Program-made: the position numbers and the translations under genes
The notes under the pieces: generated by a model
What the model was told of the DNA's origin: nothing
The model's database searches: none
Seen by the model: the letters and a program-made list of their open reading frames with translations, nothing else
From: Simplicispira psychrophila DSM 11588
Lineage (GTDB): Bacteria > Pseudomonadota > Gammaproteobacteria > Burkholderiales > Burkholderiaceae_C
Direction of reading: 5' to 3'
Length of the DNA: 36,276 nt
Assembly (NCBI RefSeq): GCF_000688255.1
Contig: NZ_JHYS01000023.1
Coordinates: 1-36,276 of the forward strand
In this document: positions 10,608 through 19,074 of the stretch, in pieces
Position numbering within the stretch: position 1 is the first letter of the stretch
How the letters are laid out: the number at the start of each line of letters is the position of its first letter

Positions 10608-10775
10608 ATGGGCAACAAAATCGTCACCGAAGCAGATCGCAAGTACACCCCCCAGCCCAAGCTGATGCCCGGCTTCACGCTGCCCACCGGCGGTCGTGGC
10701 CAGCGCAAGAGCCTGGAACGCGGCTCCGCCACGCGCAGCAAGAAGAACCCCGGCAAGCGTCCACACCAAGGCTGA
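10608..10775 (+). CDS. small basic protein of unknown function, 55 residues
   Basis: A short open frame, MGNKIVTEADRKYTPQPKL to SKKNPGKRPHQG. It is supported by a strong ribosome-binding site (GCGGAGG, 10595-10601, seven bases before the ATG) and by a clean intrinsic terminator 50 bases after the stop. The protein is rich in Lys, Arg, Gly and Pro, has no hydrophobic segment, and looks disordered and nucleic-acid-binding in composition. I do not recognise the family. The upstream 108 bases hold a pyrimidine-rich run (TTTTCTTTCTCTTTTTTC) but no convincing promoter boxes. Confidence 0.7.
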   Translation: MGNKIVTEADRKYTPQPKLMPGFTLPTGGRGQRKSLERGSATRSKKNPGKRPHQG

Positions 10776-10818
10776 TGGCCCCGCCTGCTGCGCCCCTCCA
10801 GGGCGTGCAGCAGTCCAC

Positions 10819-10855
10819 AAAAAAGCCCTCGTTACCGAAGTAACGAGGGCTTTTT
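10819..10855 (+). terminator. bidirectional intrinsic terminator
   Basis: A perfect 11-bp stem GCCCTCGTTAC / GTAACGAGGGC with loop CGAA (10825-10850). It is flanked by A-run on the left and T-run on the right, so it can stop the small gene at 10608 and also transcription coming from metY on the other strand. Confidence 0.93.
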
Positions 10856-10949
10856 GCTGTCTGCTGGGGAAGTGGCAGCAGCTATTGATTCCATAGCTTG
10901 TTGCGCAGATAGAACGGGCATTACAACCCGTTTAACCCTATTTTTCCGA

Positions 10950-12233
10950 TCAGACCTTGTCCAGCGCCTGTGCCAAGTCGGCTTGCAGGTCGTCGATGTG
11001 CTCAATGCCAATCGACAGGCGCACCATGTTTTCGCTCACGCCGGCTTTGGCCAGTTCGGCGGCGTCCAGTTGGCGGTGCGTGGTCGAGGCCGGGTGCGTC
11101 GCCAGCGACTTGGCATCGCCAATGTTGACCAGGCGGGTGAACAGGCCGAGCGCGTCCAAGAAGCGTGCGCCGGCAGCGCGCGGGTCGACTTCGGTGGTTT
11201 TCAGGCCGAACGACAAGATGCCCGAGGCCTTGCCGCCCATTTGGCGTTGTGCCAGTGCGTGATCTGGGTGATCGGGCAGACCAGCGTAACGCACCCATTC
11301 GACCTTGGGGTGGTTTTGCAAGAACTTCGCCAGCGCCAGCGCGTTGTCGCAGGTGCGGTCCATACGCAGGGGCAGGGTTTCAATACCCATCAGCGTCAGC
11401 CACGCGTTGAACGGCGACAGCGCTGCGCCCATGTTGCGCAGCGGCACCACGCGCGCGCGGCCGATGAAGGCGGCTGCGCCCAGTGCTTCGGTGTACACCA
11501 CGCCGTGGTAGCTGACATCGGGCTCGTTCAGGCGCTTAAAGCGCGCTTTGTGCTCGGCCCACGGGAATTTGCCGCTATCGACAATGATGCCGCCCAAGCT
11601 GTTGCCGTGGCCGTTCATGTACTTGGTCAGGGCGTGCACTACGATGTCAGCGCCGTGCTCGATCGGGCGGCACAGGTAGGGGCTGGGCACGGTGTTGTCC
11701 ACAATCAGCGGCACGCCCGCGTCGTGCGCCACTTTGGCCAGCGCGGCGATGTCGGTGACGTTGCCCAGCGGGTTGCCGATGGATTCGCAGAACACCGCTT
11801 TGGTGCGCGCGTCGATCAGCGCGGCAAAGCTGGCCGGGTCGCGCGGGTCGGCAAAGCGCACTTCAATGCCTTGCTGCGGAAAGGTGTGGGCAAACAGGTT
11901 GTAGGTGCCGCCGTACAGCGTGCTGGCCGAGACGATGTTGTCGCCGGTTTCGGCAATGGTCTGGATGGCTGCGGTAATTGCCGCCATGCCCGAGGCCACG
12001 GCCAGCGCCGCAATGCCGCCTTCCAGCGCCGCGACGCGCTTTTCCAGTACGTCGTTGGTCGGGTTGGTAATGCGGGTGTAGATGTTGCCCGCCACCTTCA
12101 GGTCGAACAGGTCAGCGCCGTGCTGGGCACTGTCAAAGGCGTAGGCCACCGTCTGGTACAGGGGCACGGCGGCGGACTTGGTGGTGGGCTCGGGGGTGTA
12201 GCCGGCGTGGACGGCGAGGGTTTCAATGCGCAT
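10950..12233 (-). CDS. metY: O-acetylhomoserine sulfhydrylase (PLP-dependent)
   Basis: A 427-residue enzyme of the Cys/Met-metabolism PLP family. It is expected to make homocysteine from O-acetylhomoserine and sulfide. The family N-terminus MRIETLAVHAGYTPEPTTKS, YTRITNPTNDVLEKRVAALEGG (about residues 52-73), VDNTVPSPYLCRP (about 178-190) and the PLP-binding Lys in HALTKYMNGHG (Lys about 204) are all present. The long insertions and length are those of MetY rather than MetB/MetC. The ATG at 12233 is preceded by AGAGGAG; the open frame extends 17 residues further without family resemblance. The 265-base upstream gap holds an inverted repeat GTTC-TTATG-GAAC (12337-12349) and a copy of the 40-bp repeat. 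Confidence 0.94.
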   Translation of the reverse strand: MRIETLAVHAGYTPEPTTKSAAVPLYQTVAYAFDSAQHGADLFDLKVAGNIYTRITNPTNDVLEKRVAALEGGIAALAVASGMAAITAAIQTIAETGDNIVSASTLYGGTYNLFAHTFPQQGIEVRFADPRDPASFAALIDARTKAVFCESIGNPLGNVTDIAALAKVAHDAGVPLIVDNTVPSPYLCRPIEHGADIVVHALTKYMNGHGNSLGGIIVDSGKFPWAEHKARFKRLNEPDVSYHGVVYTEALGAAAFIGRARVVPLRNMGAALSPFNAWLTLMGIETLPLRMDRTCDNALALAKFLQNHPKVEWVRYAGLPDHPDHALAQRQMGGKASGILSFGLKTTEVDPRAAGARFLDALGLFTRLVNIGDAKSLATHPASTTHRQLDAAELAKAGVSENMVRLSIGIEHIDDLQADLAQALDKV

Positions 12234-12421
12234 GGGTCTCCTCTGGGGGTGTGTGAAAAACAATATGCCAGCGCCTGCTGGCAAGGGCGACCATTGTCGC
12301 CAGCTGGAGGCGCAGCGCCAAACAAGCTTTGGTTATGTTCTTATGGAACGTTGTGCCCAGGTGCTGACGCCGCACAAGATGACACCAGTGCTGGTTCCGA
12401 GTGGTTTCATACGAAAATATG

Positions 12422-12461
12422 CCTCTAGCGCTTACTGGTTAAGCGTTATCAGCTATTAAAT
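12422..12461. repeat. 40-bp dispersed repeat, copy 3
   Basis: CCTCTAGCGCTTACTGGTTA followed by AGCGTTATCAGCTATTAAAT, located between the divergently placed ends of metY's upstream region and the cyclophilin-fold gene. The arms TAGCGCTT and AAGCGTTA pair almost perfectly. Confidence 0.75.
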
Positions 12462-12498
12462 TTGATATTTAAGGCAGAAGCAAGCCCCCCGAACCCCG

Positions 12499-12972
12499 TC
12501 ACGGCGTGGCCTGCTCCAGCCGTACCGACACCGGGCCGAGGCGCTGGAGCGCGTCGAGCCCCGAATCCACCCGTCCAAGGGGCACCAGGCCGCTGGAGCA
12601 GTGGCCGTCTTTGTAGAAGATCGCTAGGTTGCCCCACGGGGCGTAATAGCTGATGTCGCCGGCAGAGGGCGTGTACGCCTTGGGCGCGCCGTGAAGGGAC
12701 AGCTTGCGTGGCAGGTCAGCGATTTTCTCGGTCGCGGCGTAATCTTTCAGGGGCAAGTTCAGCGGAAGCAGCGCGGCAAAATCTTTGGCGCTGTCGTTGG
12801 GGTCGAGGCTTGCCGTTGCAATGACGGCGCCGTCCACGGTCATCTGGATTTTCATAGGGGTCCGTTGATTTTCAGCGCCCGCAGTGGCGATGCCGCTTGC
12901 GCAAAGGAGCGCCAGCAGGGGGAATGCCCACTGCACGTGTCGGCCTGGGGTGCAAAACAGGGGGATGGACAT
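12499..12972 (-). CDS. exported cyclophilin-fold protein
   Basis: A 157-residue protein with a cyclophilin-like beta-barrel domain (about residues 40-155): KIQMTVDGAVIATASL, DFAALLPLNLPLKDY, and GDISYYAPWGNLAIFYKDG are characteristic of this small prokaryotic family. No peptidyl-prolyl isomerase activity can be inferred. Residues 13-32 (VQWAFPLLALLCASGIATAG) form a likely signal peptide, so export to the periplasm is probable. An internal ATG (MKIQMTVDG) would give a cytoplasmic form, as in many relatives. It is the last gene of a minus-strand set, 31 bases after the MFS gene. Confidence 0.8.
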   Translation of the reverse strand: MSIPLFCTPGRHVQWAFPLLALLCASGIATAGAENQRTPMKIQMTVDGAVIATASLDPNDSAKDFAALLPLNLPLKDYAATEKIADLPRKLSLHGAPKAYTPSAGDISYYAPWGNLAIFYKDGHCSSGLVPLGRVDSGLDALQRLGPVSVRLEQATP

Positions 12973-13003
12973 TGCCGTGCTCTACGGTTGCGGCGCCGTC
13001 GCA

Positions 13004-14242
13004 TCAGGCCGATGGCGCGGGGTCGGCGCATGCCGTCAACCAGACCAAAAATGCAGCCACCAGCAGCACACCCGCGCTGAAGGCAAAGGTGCTGCGGTAG
13101 CCGCTGGCATCCCACAGCACGCCGCCGATCGTGGAGCCCAGGGCGATGGAGAGTTGCACTACGGCCACCATCAGGCCGCCACCGGCTTCGGCGTCATTGG
13201 GTAGGGTGCGGGCCACCCATGTCCACCAGCCGACCGGCGCGCCCGTGGCTACCAAGCCCCAGACGGGCAGCAGCAGCGCAGTGGCGGTTACCGACGCGCC
13301 AACGGCGATAAGTGCCGCCGCGATCAGCGCCATCAGTACTGGTATGACGGCCAGCGTGCGAAAGACGCCCCTTTGCAAAAACCAGCCGATGACTGCCGTG
13401 CCGATGAACCCCGCCACGCCCAGCGTCAACAGCATGAGTGAGAACGTTGCTGCATCGACCTGTGTCACGGTTTCCAGGAACGGCCGCAGGTAAGTGAACA
13501 GCGCGAACTGCCCCATGAAGAACAGACCGATCGCCAACATGGCCAGCACTACCCGCCGGTTCTGCAAAAGCCGCAGCACGTTGCCAGAGCCTGGTGCGCG
13601 GGGCTGGGCCTGCATGGACGGTAGGCTGGCCCACTGCCAGACAAAGGCGATCAGCGCAACGGGAACGAGGCAGAAAAATGCACCGCGCCAACCCACGCTA
13701 GCGCCAAGGTAGCTGCCCATCGGCGCCGCCACAACCATCGCCAGCGCATTGCCGCCGTTGAAAATCGCCAGTGCGCGAGGTACCTGGGATGGCGGCACGA
13801 GCTGCATGGCCGTGGCCGCTGACATGGACCAGAAGCCGCCGACCACCACGCCGATCAGCGCACGGCCCGCCATGTAGGTGGCGTAGTTGGGCGCGAGCGC
13901 GACGATGGCACCCGACAGGCACATCAGTGCTGTCAGCACCAGCAGCAGCGTTTTTCGGTTCATTCGGCCGGCAAGCGCAGAAATCGACAGACTGGTGATC
14001 ACCGCGAACGCGCCGGAGATGGCAATGCCTTGTCCGGCCATGCCTTCGCTGACGTGCAGGTCGGTGGCCATCGGCGTTAGCAGGCTGACCGGCATGAACT
14101 CGGACGCAATCAAGGCGAAAACGCACAGCGCCATCGCAAAGACCCCGCCCCAGTGGGCCGGGCGTGCCTCGCCGTTCTCGCCGTTCTCGCCGTGCAAGGT
14201 ATGGGTGCTGTCCGCCAGTCCTTCAAGCGTCTGTGCCGCCAT
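13004..14242 (-). CDS. MFS transporter, DHA1/AraJ-like efflux family
   Basis: A 412-residue major facilitator protein with about twelve hydrophobic segments. The first helix region reads GGVFAMALCVFALIASEFMPVSLLTPMA, followed by GQGIAISGAFAVITSLSISALAGRMNRKTLLLVL (motif A region GRMNRK) and GRALIGVVVGGFWSM. This pattern is that of the drug/sugar efflux AraJ-YdhP group; the substrate is unknown. The ATG at 14242 shares one base with the stop of the upstream hydrolase gene (TGATG), so translation is coupled. The N-terminal 30 residues contain ENGENGE, encoded by a short tandem repeat near 14170-14190. Confidence 0.9.
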   Translation of the reverse strand: MAAQTLEGLADSTHTLHGENGENGEARPAHWGGVFAMALCVFALIASEFMPVSLLTPMATDLHVSEGMAGQGIAISGAFAVITSLSISALAGRMNRKTLLLVLTALMCLSGAIVALAPNYATYMAGRALIGVVVGGFWSMSAATAMQLVPPSQVPRALAIFNGGNALAMVVAAPMGSYLGASVGWRGAFFCLVPVALIAFVWQWASLPSMQAQPRAPGSGNVLRLLQNRRVVLAMLAIGLFFMGQFALFTYLRPFLETVTQVDAATFSLMLLTLGVAGFIGTAVIGWFLQRGVFRTLAVIPVLMALIAAALIAVGASVTATALLLPVWGLVATGAPVGWWTWVARTLPNDAEAGGGLMVAVVQLSIALGSTIGGVLWDASGYRSTFAFSAGVLLVAAFLVWLTACADPAPSA

Positions 14243-15387
14243 CAGGCACCTGCCTGGCGAAGGTGTTTGCCGAAGAACGACGTCAGCCTGTCCCAAGGAA
14301 TCAAGTTCACGCGGTCGTACAGATCCACATGGCCGGCACCGGGGACGGTGTGCAGCTCTTTCGGCTCGGCGGCGCGCTGGTAGGCGTCTTCGCTGAATTC
14401 TTTGGAGTGCGCCTGGTCGCCGGTGATAAACAGCAATGGGCGCGGTGAGATCGTCTCAATGTCGTTAAACGGGTAGAAGTTCATGAACTTGACGTTGCTG
14501 CTCAGGGTCGGGTGCGTGGTGGTGTGTGGCGTGGTGCCCTGGGGCGTGACTTCGCCGCGCGGCGTGCGATAGAAATCGTAGAACTCGCGCTGGATCGGGT
14601 CGGTGTCTGTGGTCAGTTGGTGCACGGTGCCACCGGTGTACTGGGTGGTGCCGCCGTTGAACTCCAGCTGCCGCTGCGCCACGGCCGCAGCCGTGATCTG
14701 CTGGCGCTGCTCCAGCGTCTGCGAGTGGTTGAGCGCATGGCGCGTGACGGCACCCATGTCGTACATGCTCACGGTGACAATGGCTTTCATGCGCGGATCG
14801 ATTTTGGCTGCGCTGATGACAAAGCTGCCGCTGCCGCAAATGCCAATGGCACCGATCTGTTGCGGATTCACAAAAGCCTGACTGCTCAAGAAATCGACCG
14901 CCGCGCTGAAGCTCTCGGCATACATATCGGGCAACACCGCATTGCGCGGCTGGCCGCCGCTGCCGCCCCAGAACGCCAGGTCGATGGCCAGCGTCACATA
15001 ACCCTGCTCGGCCATCTTGGTGGCGTACAGATGGGCGCTCTGCTCCTTCACTGCACCCATCGGGTGCCCGATCACGATGGCTGGGTGGCGCTGCTGGCGA
15101 TCCAGTGAATTAGGCGTGAAGAGGTTGCCCGCGACGACCATCTGGTACTGGTTCTTGAAGCTGACCTGCTGCACCGTGACTTGGTCGCTGGTGTAGAAGT
15201 TGTCGGCACCGCTGGGCAGCGCAGTGCTCTTTTTCGGCACCGCTGCGAATACCGCGCCAGCCGTTGCCGACAACAGCCCCATCGCGGTCATGCCGGTGCC
15301 GGCCATTTTCAAAAAATAACGCCGATAGGAGGCGTTGTCAGTCAGCTCAAAGCCGATGGCGAAGGGGGTGTCTGCTGGGGTTTTCAT
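14242..15387 (-). CDS. Tat-exported alpha/beta hydrolase (dienelactone-hydrolase-like)
   Basis: A 381-residue alpha/beta hydrolase with an N-terminal twin-arginine signal: YRRYFLKMAG followed by a hydrophobic stretch ending ATAGAVFAAVP (about residues 22-53). This points to export of a folded enzyme to the periplasm. The hydrolase core shows VIGHPMGAVKEQ (oxyanion region), GICGSGSF as the nucleophile elbow with Cys rather than Ser, FITGDQAHS (acid) and GAGHVDLYDR (catalytic His). Substrate is unknown. The ATG at 15387 has AAGGAC upstream. It leads a coupled operon with the MFS exporter and the cyclophilin-fold protein, divergent from a LysR gene that probably controls it. Confidence 0.87.
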   Translation of the reverse strand: MKTPADTPFAIGFELTDNASYRRYFLKMAGTGMTAMGLLSATAGAVFAAVPKKSTALPSGADNFYTSDQVTVQQVSFKNQYQMVVAGNLFTPNSLDRQQRHPAIVIGHPMGAVKEQSAHLYATKMAEQGYVTLAIDLAFWGGSGGQPRNAVLPDMYAESFSAAVDFLSSQAFVNPQQIGAIGICGSGSFVISAAKIDPRMKAIVTVSMYDMGAVTRHALNHSQTLEQRQQITAAAVAQRQLEFNGGTTQYTGGTVHQLTTDTDPIQREFYDFYRTPRGEVTPQGTTPHTTTHPTLSSNVKFMNFYPFNDIETISPRPLLFITGDQAHSKEFSEDAYQRAAEPKELHTVPGAGHVDLYDRVNLIPWDRLTSFFGKHLRQAGA

Positions 15388-15481
15388 GGTACATAGTCCT
15401 TTCAAAGTGAGCGGCGACCGGGGGTGGCGTTGCCAGGGTCGCTTGGCTTTTATTCACAGTTGTGCAATTTTGCTGACCAGT

Positions 15482-15501
15482 GTTATCTTTGACTAGATAA
15501 C
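15482..15501. promoter_or_regulatory. candidate LysR operator
   Basis: A perfect inverted repeat GTTATCT-N6-AGATAAC sits in the 172-base gap between the hydrolase gene and the divergent LysR gene, 58 bases before the LysR start. Size, symmetry and place fit a LysR-type binding site. No binding data are available from sequence alone. Confidence 0.6.
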
Positions 15502-15559
15502 GAATGCTTAATGCATTAGTTAGTTCTTCTAATCAATACCCGCCCAACTGGCCGACAAA

Positions 15560-16465
15560 ATGGCACGACGCAACCTCAATGACCTTCTGGCTTTTGTCAC
15601 CGTGGCGCGCGAGGGCAGCTTTACCAAGGCTGCTGGCACCCTGGGTGTGACGCCATCGGCGCTCAGTCAAGCGATTCGCGGGCTGGAAGAGCGGTTAGAG
15701 ATCCGCCTGCTGACGCGCACCACGCGCAGCGTGGCGCCGACGTCGGCCGGCGAGCGGCTGATGAATGCCATCGGCCACCGTTTCGACGAGATCGAGGCTG
15801 AACTCGACGCGCTGACCGAGTTGCGCGACAAACCGGCAGGCACCGTGCGCATCACCTGTGGCGACAACGTGCTGCACACGGTGCTGCTGCCCAAACTCAC
15901 GCCACTGCTACGCACCTACCCCGACATCAAGCTGGAGTTCGATATGAACTACGGTTTTCGCGACATCGTGGCCGACCGTTTTGATGCCGGGGTGCGCATG
16001 GGCAACACCATCGACAACGACATGGTTGCCATCCCCATCGGCCCGCCATTGCAGATGGCCGTGGTGGCATCGCCTGACTACTTTGCCGCGCACCCCATCC
16101 CCAAAACGCCCGCCGACCTCACGGCCCATCTATGCATCAACCAGCGCATGCCGACCTCGGGCGGTTTGTATGTGTGGGACTTTGAAAAGCGCGGCCAAAA
16201 AGTCAATGTGCGCGTGGATGGCCCGCTCATCTTCAACACCGCTCCGCCGCAGGTGGACGCCGCACTGGCCGGGCTGGGCATTGCGCTGCTGCCAGAAGAT
16301 GAGTTGATGCAGCACATCGAGTCAGATCGGTTGGTGCGGGTCATGCAGGACTGGTGCCCGCCCTTCGCTGGCTACCACCTGTATTACCCCAGCAAGCGCC
16401 AACCGTCACCCGCGTTTTCACTGGTGGTGAAGGCGCTGCGGTGGAGCGGGGAGCGGGCGGGGTAG
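15560..16465 (+). CDS. LysR-family transcriptional regulator
   Basis: A 301-residue LysR regulator. The winged helix-turn-helix occupies residues 5-64 (LLAFVTVAREGSFTKAAGTLGV, ALSQAIRGLEERL, LLTRTTRSVAPTSAGE), followed by a type 2 periplasmic-binding-like effector domain (about 90-295). The set is close to regulators found beside short-chain dehydrogenases and MFS exporters (DsdC/AaeR-like group). It is divergent from the hydrolase-MFS-cyclophilin operon, the usual arrangement for a LysR regulator and its target, with an inverted repeat between them. The effector is unknown. Confidence 0.93.
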   Translation: MARRNLNDLLAFVTVAREGSFTKAAGTLGVTPSALSQAIRGLEERLEIRLLTRTTRSVAPTSAGERLMNAIGHRFDEIEAELDALTELRDKPAGTVRITCGDNVLHTVLLPKLTPLLRTYPDIKLEFDMNYGFRDIVADRFDAGVRMGNTIDNDMVAIPIGPPLQMAVVASPDYFAAHPIPKTPADLTAHLCINQRMPTSGGLYVWDFEKRGQKVNVRVDGPLIFNTAPPQVDAALAGLGIALLPEDELMQHIESDRLVRVMQDWCPPFAGYHLYYPSKRQPSPAFSLVVKALRWSGERAG

Positions 16466-16567
16466 GAGTGAAATTGGGGGATACACCGCAGTGCGCAGAT
16501 GGCGGGCATGGCGGGTTTCGGGGGCTGGGAAAAATACGCAGTGGTTTGATAATAAATACGGCTTTAA

Positions 16568-16601
16568 AGCTTGCTGGCGCTGCCGTTACAGCTATTAAAA
16601 T
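16568..16601. repeat. degenerate copy of the dispersed repeat
   Basis: AGCTTGCTGGCGCTGCCGTT followed by ACAGCTATTAAAATT resembles the right-hand half of the 40-bp repeat (AGCG..A.CAGCTATTAAAAT). The left part has decayed. It lies in the 246-base gap between the LysR gene and the rlhA stop, in which I see no gene. Confidence 0.45.
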
Positions 16602-16711
16602 TGATTGTGCAAAAACCGCCTGTTTTTGGGTGGGGTGGAGTTGCCGCGCGATCTGCAAGCGCTGGGCGTTCACCCGGGGCCGCAGGGGGAACGCCAGTGC
16701 CTGGGGGCATT

Positions 16712-18709
16712 TCAGGGCCGGGTGCGATAAAACTGCATCGGCTGCTCGGCCAGCGCTTGTTCTTGCGCGAACTGATTGATCACCGAGCGTTTGATTTTGC
16801 CGACGACGTGCATCTCGCATGGTTTGCAGTCAAAGCGCAGGGTGAGTTTTTCTTTGCCGTTGATCAGGTGCAGCGGCTCGGCTTTGATCGTGCCTTTGAC
16901 GCCAATCACGCCCTTGGCTTGCTTGGGGCACAGGCTGAGGCTAAAGCGCACGCAGTGTTTGGTGATCATCAGGCTGACTTCGCCTTCTTCCTCTTTGCTC
17001 TCGTAGGCCGCGTCAATCACCTGCACGCCGTGCTTCATATAAAAAGCGTGTGCTTGGGCGTTGTAGACGTTGGCCAGATAGCTCAACGTGTCTTCTGGGA
17101 AGGGCACGGGAGGCTCGACCGGTTGCGCACGTTGCAGGCGTGGCAGGCCGGCAGCGCGGGCGGCCTCCAAAGCGATGACGGCATCGCGGCGCAGTTGGTT
17201 CAGCGCCGAAGCTGGCACAAACCACGGCTGCGATAAGTTGAGCGAAATGTCGTGCACCGAGAAAATCGTGCTGCCAAAGCGGTTCAGTTGCTCGCGCAGG
17301 GTGGTTTCGCCCTTGGCTGCGTCGCTGGCGCTTTGGTGCGCTTGCGTAATGCGAGCGCTGGCGGCAAAGCCGTCTTCGTCGGTCAGCGTCAGCTCAAAGC
17401 CGTCGGGCGTTTCACCCAGTTGCGCCCACAGGCCAATGCGGCGTTCGCTGGATTTTTTGTCCAGCATCCGCACCCAGTCCATGTCGCGGTTGCGGTTGAT
17501 TTCTAGCCCTTTGCGCAGGTCTTTCAGCTCGGCCAGCGGGTCGTTCGGGTAGACGCGCCATTTGTTCAGGCCGAGCGCTGACACCGGCTCGGCGGTGTTG
17601 ATGGCCATGCCGACCAGCTCTTTTTGCAGGTCGTAGTAGCACAGGCCGTCGCCGTTGTGCAGGATGGTGGCGGGGTCGCTGGTTTCCAGTTCGACAAAGT
17701 CTTCACCTACTTTCGTCACCCAGCCAATCGCCCGGCCGGGGGTTTTGGGCGTGTCAAACGCGCCAATGTCCTCTTGGCGACCATTGACGAAGTAGTCGGT
17801 GAATTCGCGGTTGAAGTTTTGGTCCGGGTCGGGCGTGAACAAAAAGCGCGTGTTGCCGCTCGATGCCCGTGTCAGCGGTTCGGCGCTGTACTGGCGCTCT
17901 TCAATGATGGCGTCGAGCAGCGTGCGGTAGTGCGCAGTGATATTTTTGACATAGCCCAAGTCTTTGTAGCGGCCTTCAATTTTGAAGCTGCGCACGCCGG
18001 CATCGATTAAAGCGCGCAGGTTATCGGACTGGTTGTTGTCCTTCATCGACAGCACGTGTTTGTCGTGGGCGATGAAGCGGCCTTGGTCGTCGGTCACTTG
18101 GTAGGGCAGGCGGCAGGCTTGGTTGCAGTCGCCCCGGTTGGCGCTGCGCCCGGTGTGGGCGTGGGTGATGTAGCACTGCCCGGAGTACGCCACGCACAAA
18201 GCGCCGTGCACAAAAAATTCAATCGACGTGCGCGCCGGGTCGGTCGCAGCGCGGATGGCGGCGATTTCGCCCAAGTCCAGCTCACGCGCCAGCACGATTT
18301 GGGACAGGCCGACGTCTTGCAAAAAGCGCGCTTTCTCGGGTGTGCGGATGTCGGTTTGGGTGCTGGCGTGTAGCTGGATGGGCGGTAAATCCAGTTCTAG
18401 CAGACCCATGTCCTGGACGATGAGCGCGTCGGCGCCGGCGTTGTAGACCTGCCAAGCCATGTCGCGCGCGCCTTGCAATTCGTCGTCGCGCAAGATGGTG
18501 TTGAGCGTGATGAAGATGCGGCTGCCAAAGCGGTGCGCGTGCTTGATCAGGCGCTCCAGGTCGCGCAGTTCGTTGCCGGCGGTGGCGCGGGCGCCAAAGG
18601 CGGGGCCGCCGATGTAGACGGCGTCAGCGCCGTGGTCAATGGCCGCCATGCCGATGTCGGCGTCACGGGCGGGGGAGAGCAGCTCAAGCTGGTGGGGCAG
18701 AAGGGACAT
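16712..18709 (-). CDS. rlhA: 23S rRNA C2501 hydroxylation protein, peptidase U32 family
   Basis: A 665-residue U32-family protein that matches E. coli RlhA (YdcP) along its whole length as far as I can recall it. Matching stretches include LELLSPARDADI, GADAVYIGGPAFGAR, QLHASTQTDIRTPEKARFL, FFVHGALCVAYSGQCYI, RSANRGDCNQACRLPY and RSFKIEGRYKDLGYVKNIT, with a C-terminal extension LSYLANVYNAQA and MITKHCVRFSLSLCPKQAKG. The cysteines of the CVAYSGQC / RGDCNQAC region and CxPK / DCKPC are conserved and probably hold an iron-sulfur cluster. RlhA is required for 5-hydroxycytidine formation at position 2501 of 23S rRNA. The related YegQ/TrhP is shorter (about 450 residues), which supports this choice. 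Confidence 0.9.
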   Translation of the reverse strand: MSLLPHQLELLSPARDADIGMAAIDHGADAVYIGGPAFGARATAGNELRDLERLIKHAHRFGSRIFITLNTILRDDELQGARDMAWQVYNAGADALIVQDMGLLELDLPPIQLHASTQTDIRTPEKARFLQDVGLSQIVLARELDLGEIAAIRAATDPARTSIEFFVHGALCVAYSGQCYITHAHTGRSANRGDCNQACRLPYQVTDDQGRFIAHDKHVLSMKDNNQSDNLRALIDAGVRSFKIEGRYKDLGYVKNITAHYRTLLDAIIEERQYSAEPLTRASSGNTRFLFTPDPDQNFNREFTDYFVNGRQEDIGAFDTPKTPGRAIGWVTKVGEDFVELETSDPATILHNGDGLCYYDLQKELVGMAINTAEPVSALGLNKWRVYPNDPLAELKDLRKGLEINRNRDMDWVRMLDKKSSERRIGLWAQLGETPDGFELTLTDEDGFAASARITQAHQSASDAAKGETTLREQLNRFGSTIFSVHDISLNLSQPWFVPASALNQLRRDAVIALEAARAAGLPRLQRAQPVEPPVPFPEDTLSYLANVYNAQAHAFYMKHGVQVIDAAYESKEEEGEVSLMITKHCVRFSLSLCPKQAKGVIGVKGTIKAEPLHLINGKEKLTLRFDCKPCEMHVVGKIKRSVINQFAQEQALAEQPMQFYRTRP

Positions 18710-18873
18710 GGGGCGGGATTATCCCGCTTGCGGCGCGCAGTGTGGTGTCAACAGTGCGTTGCAGGGGAATAGCTAGAAGGCTATCCTCACTCCATGACTG
18801 CTATAGCGCTCCAGCTCGGACACCCCGGACACGCTACTCAGAACCCCAAAGGATGGCAGTCCCGCTGCGCACC

Positions 18874-19074
18874 ATGGCTGACGCCACCTATTTTCATATG
18901 CCCTTGTTCAAGCCTGGCACCGTCGTGCAACTGGGGAACAAGCAAGAAACCATCAGTTATGTGGTGATTCGCCGCAACTTGCTGCTGGTGCATTTGGTCG
19001 GCAGGGATGGGGCCGTAGATTCCGACATGCTGACCCTGGCACCTTCGCGTTTTATTTTGAGGCGGGTGGTTTAA
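18874..19074 (+). CDS. small conserved-looking protein of unknown function
   Basis: The open frame gives a 66-residue protein, MADATYFHMPLFKPGTVVQ to LTLAPSRFILRRVV, which looks like a small beta-rich domain (KPGTVVQLGN, SYVVIRRNLLLVHLVG). The reading frame continues upstream to 18742, but that part is Arg/Ser-rich and probably not coding. Possible starts are 18853, 18874 and 18898, none with a clear ribosome-binding site. Its stop overlaps the end of psd on the other strand by four bases. I do not recognise the family. Confidence 0.5.
   Translation: MADATYFHMPLFKPGTVVQLGNKQETISYVVIRRNLLLVHLVGRDGAVDSDMLTLAPSRFILRRVV

Noticed and set aside
12337-12349. GTTC-TTATG-GAAC upstream of metY as a sulfur-regulator or SAM-riboswitch element
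   Set aside because: Only four-base arms, and I cannot see the conserved core of any SAM riboswitch in the 265-base gap; noted with metY but not called.
10854-12428. A 524-codon open frame opposite metY
   Set aside because: Same reason: metY shows all family motifs on the minus strand and the plus frame is a long chance frame of Gln/Val/Gly/Arg.
18742-18873. An N-terminal extension of the small gene before psd
   Set aside because: The residues (VRCRGIARRLSSLHDC and so on) are Arg/Ser-rich without pattern; the conserved-looking part starts near KPGTVVQLGN.
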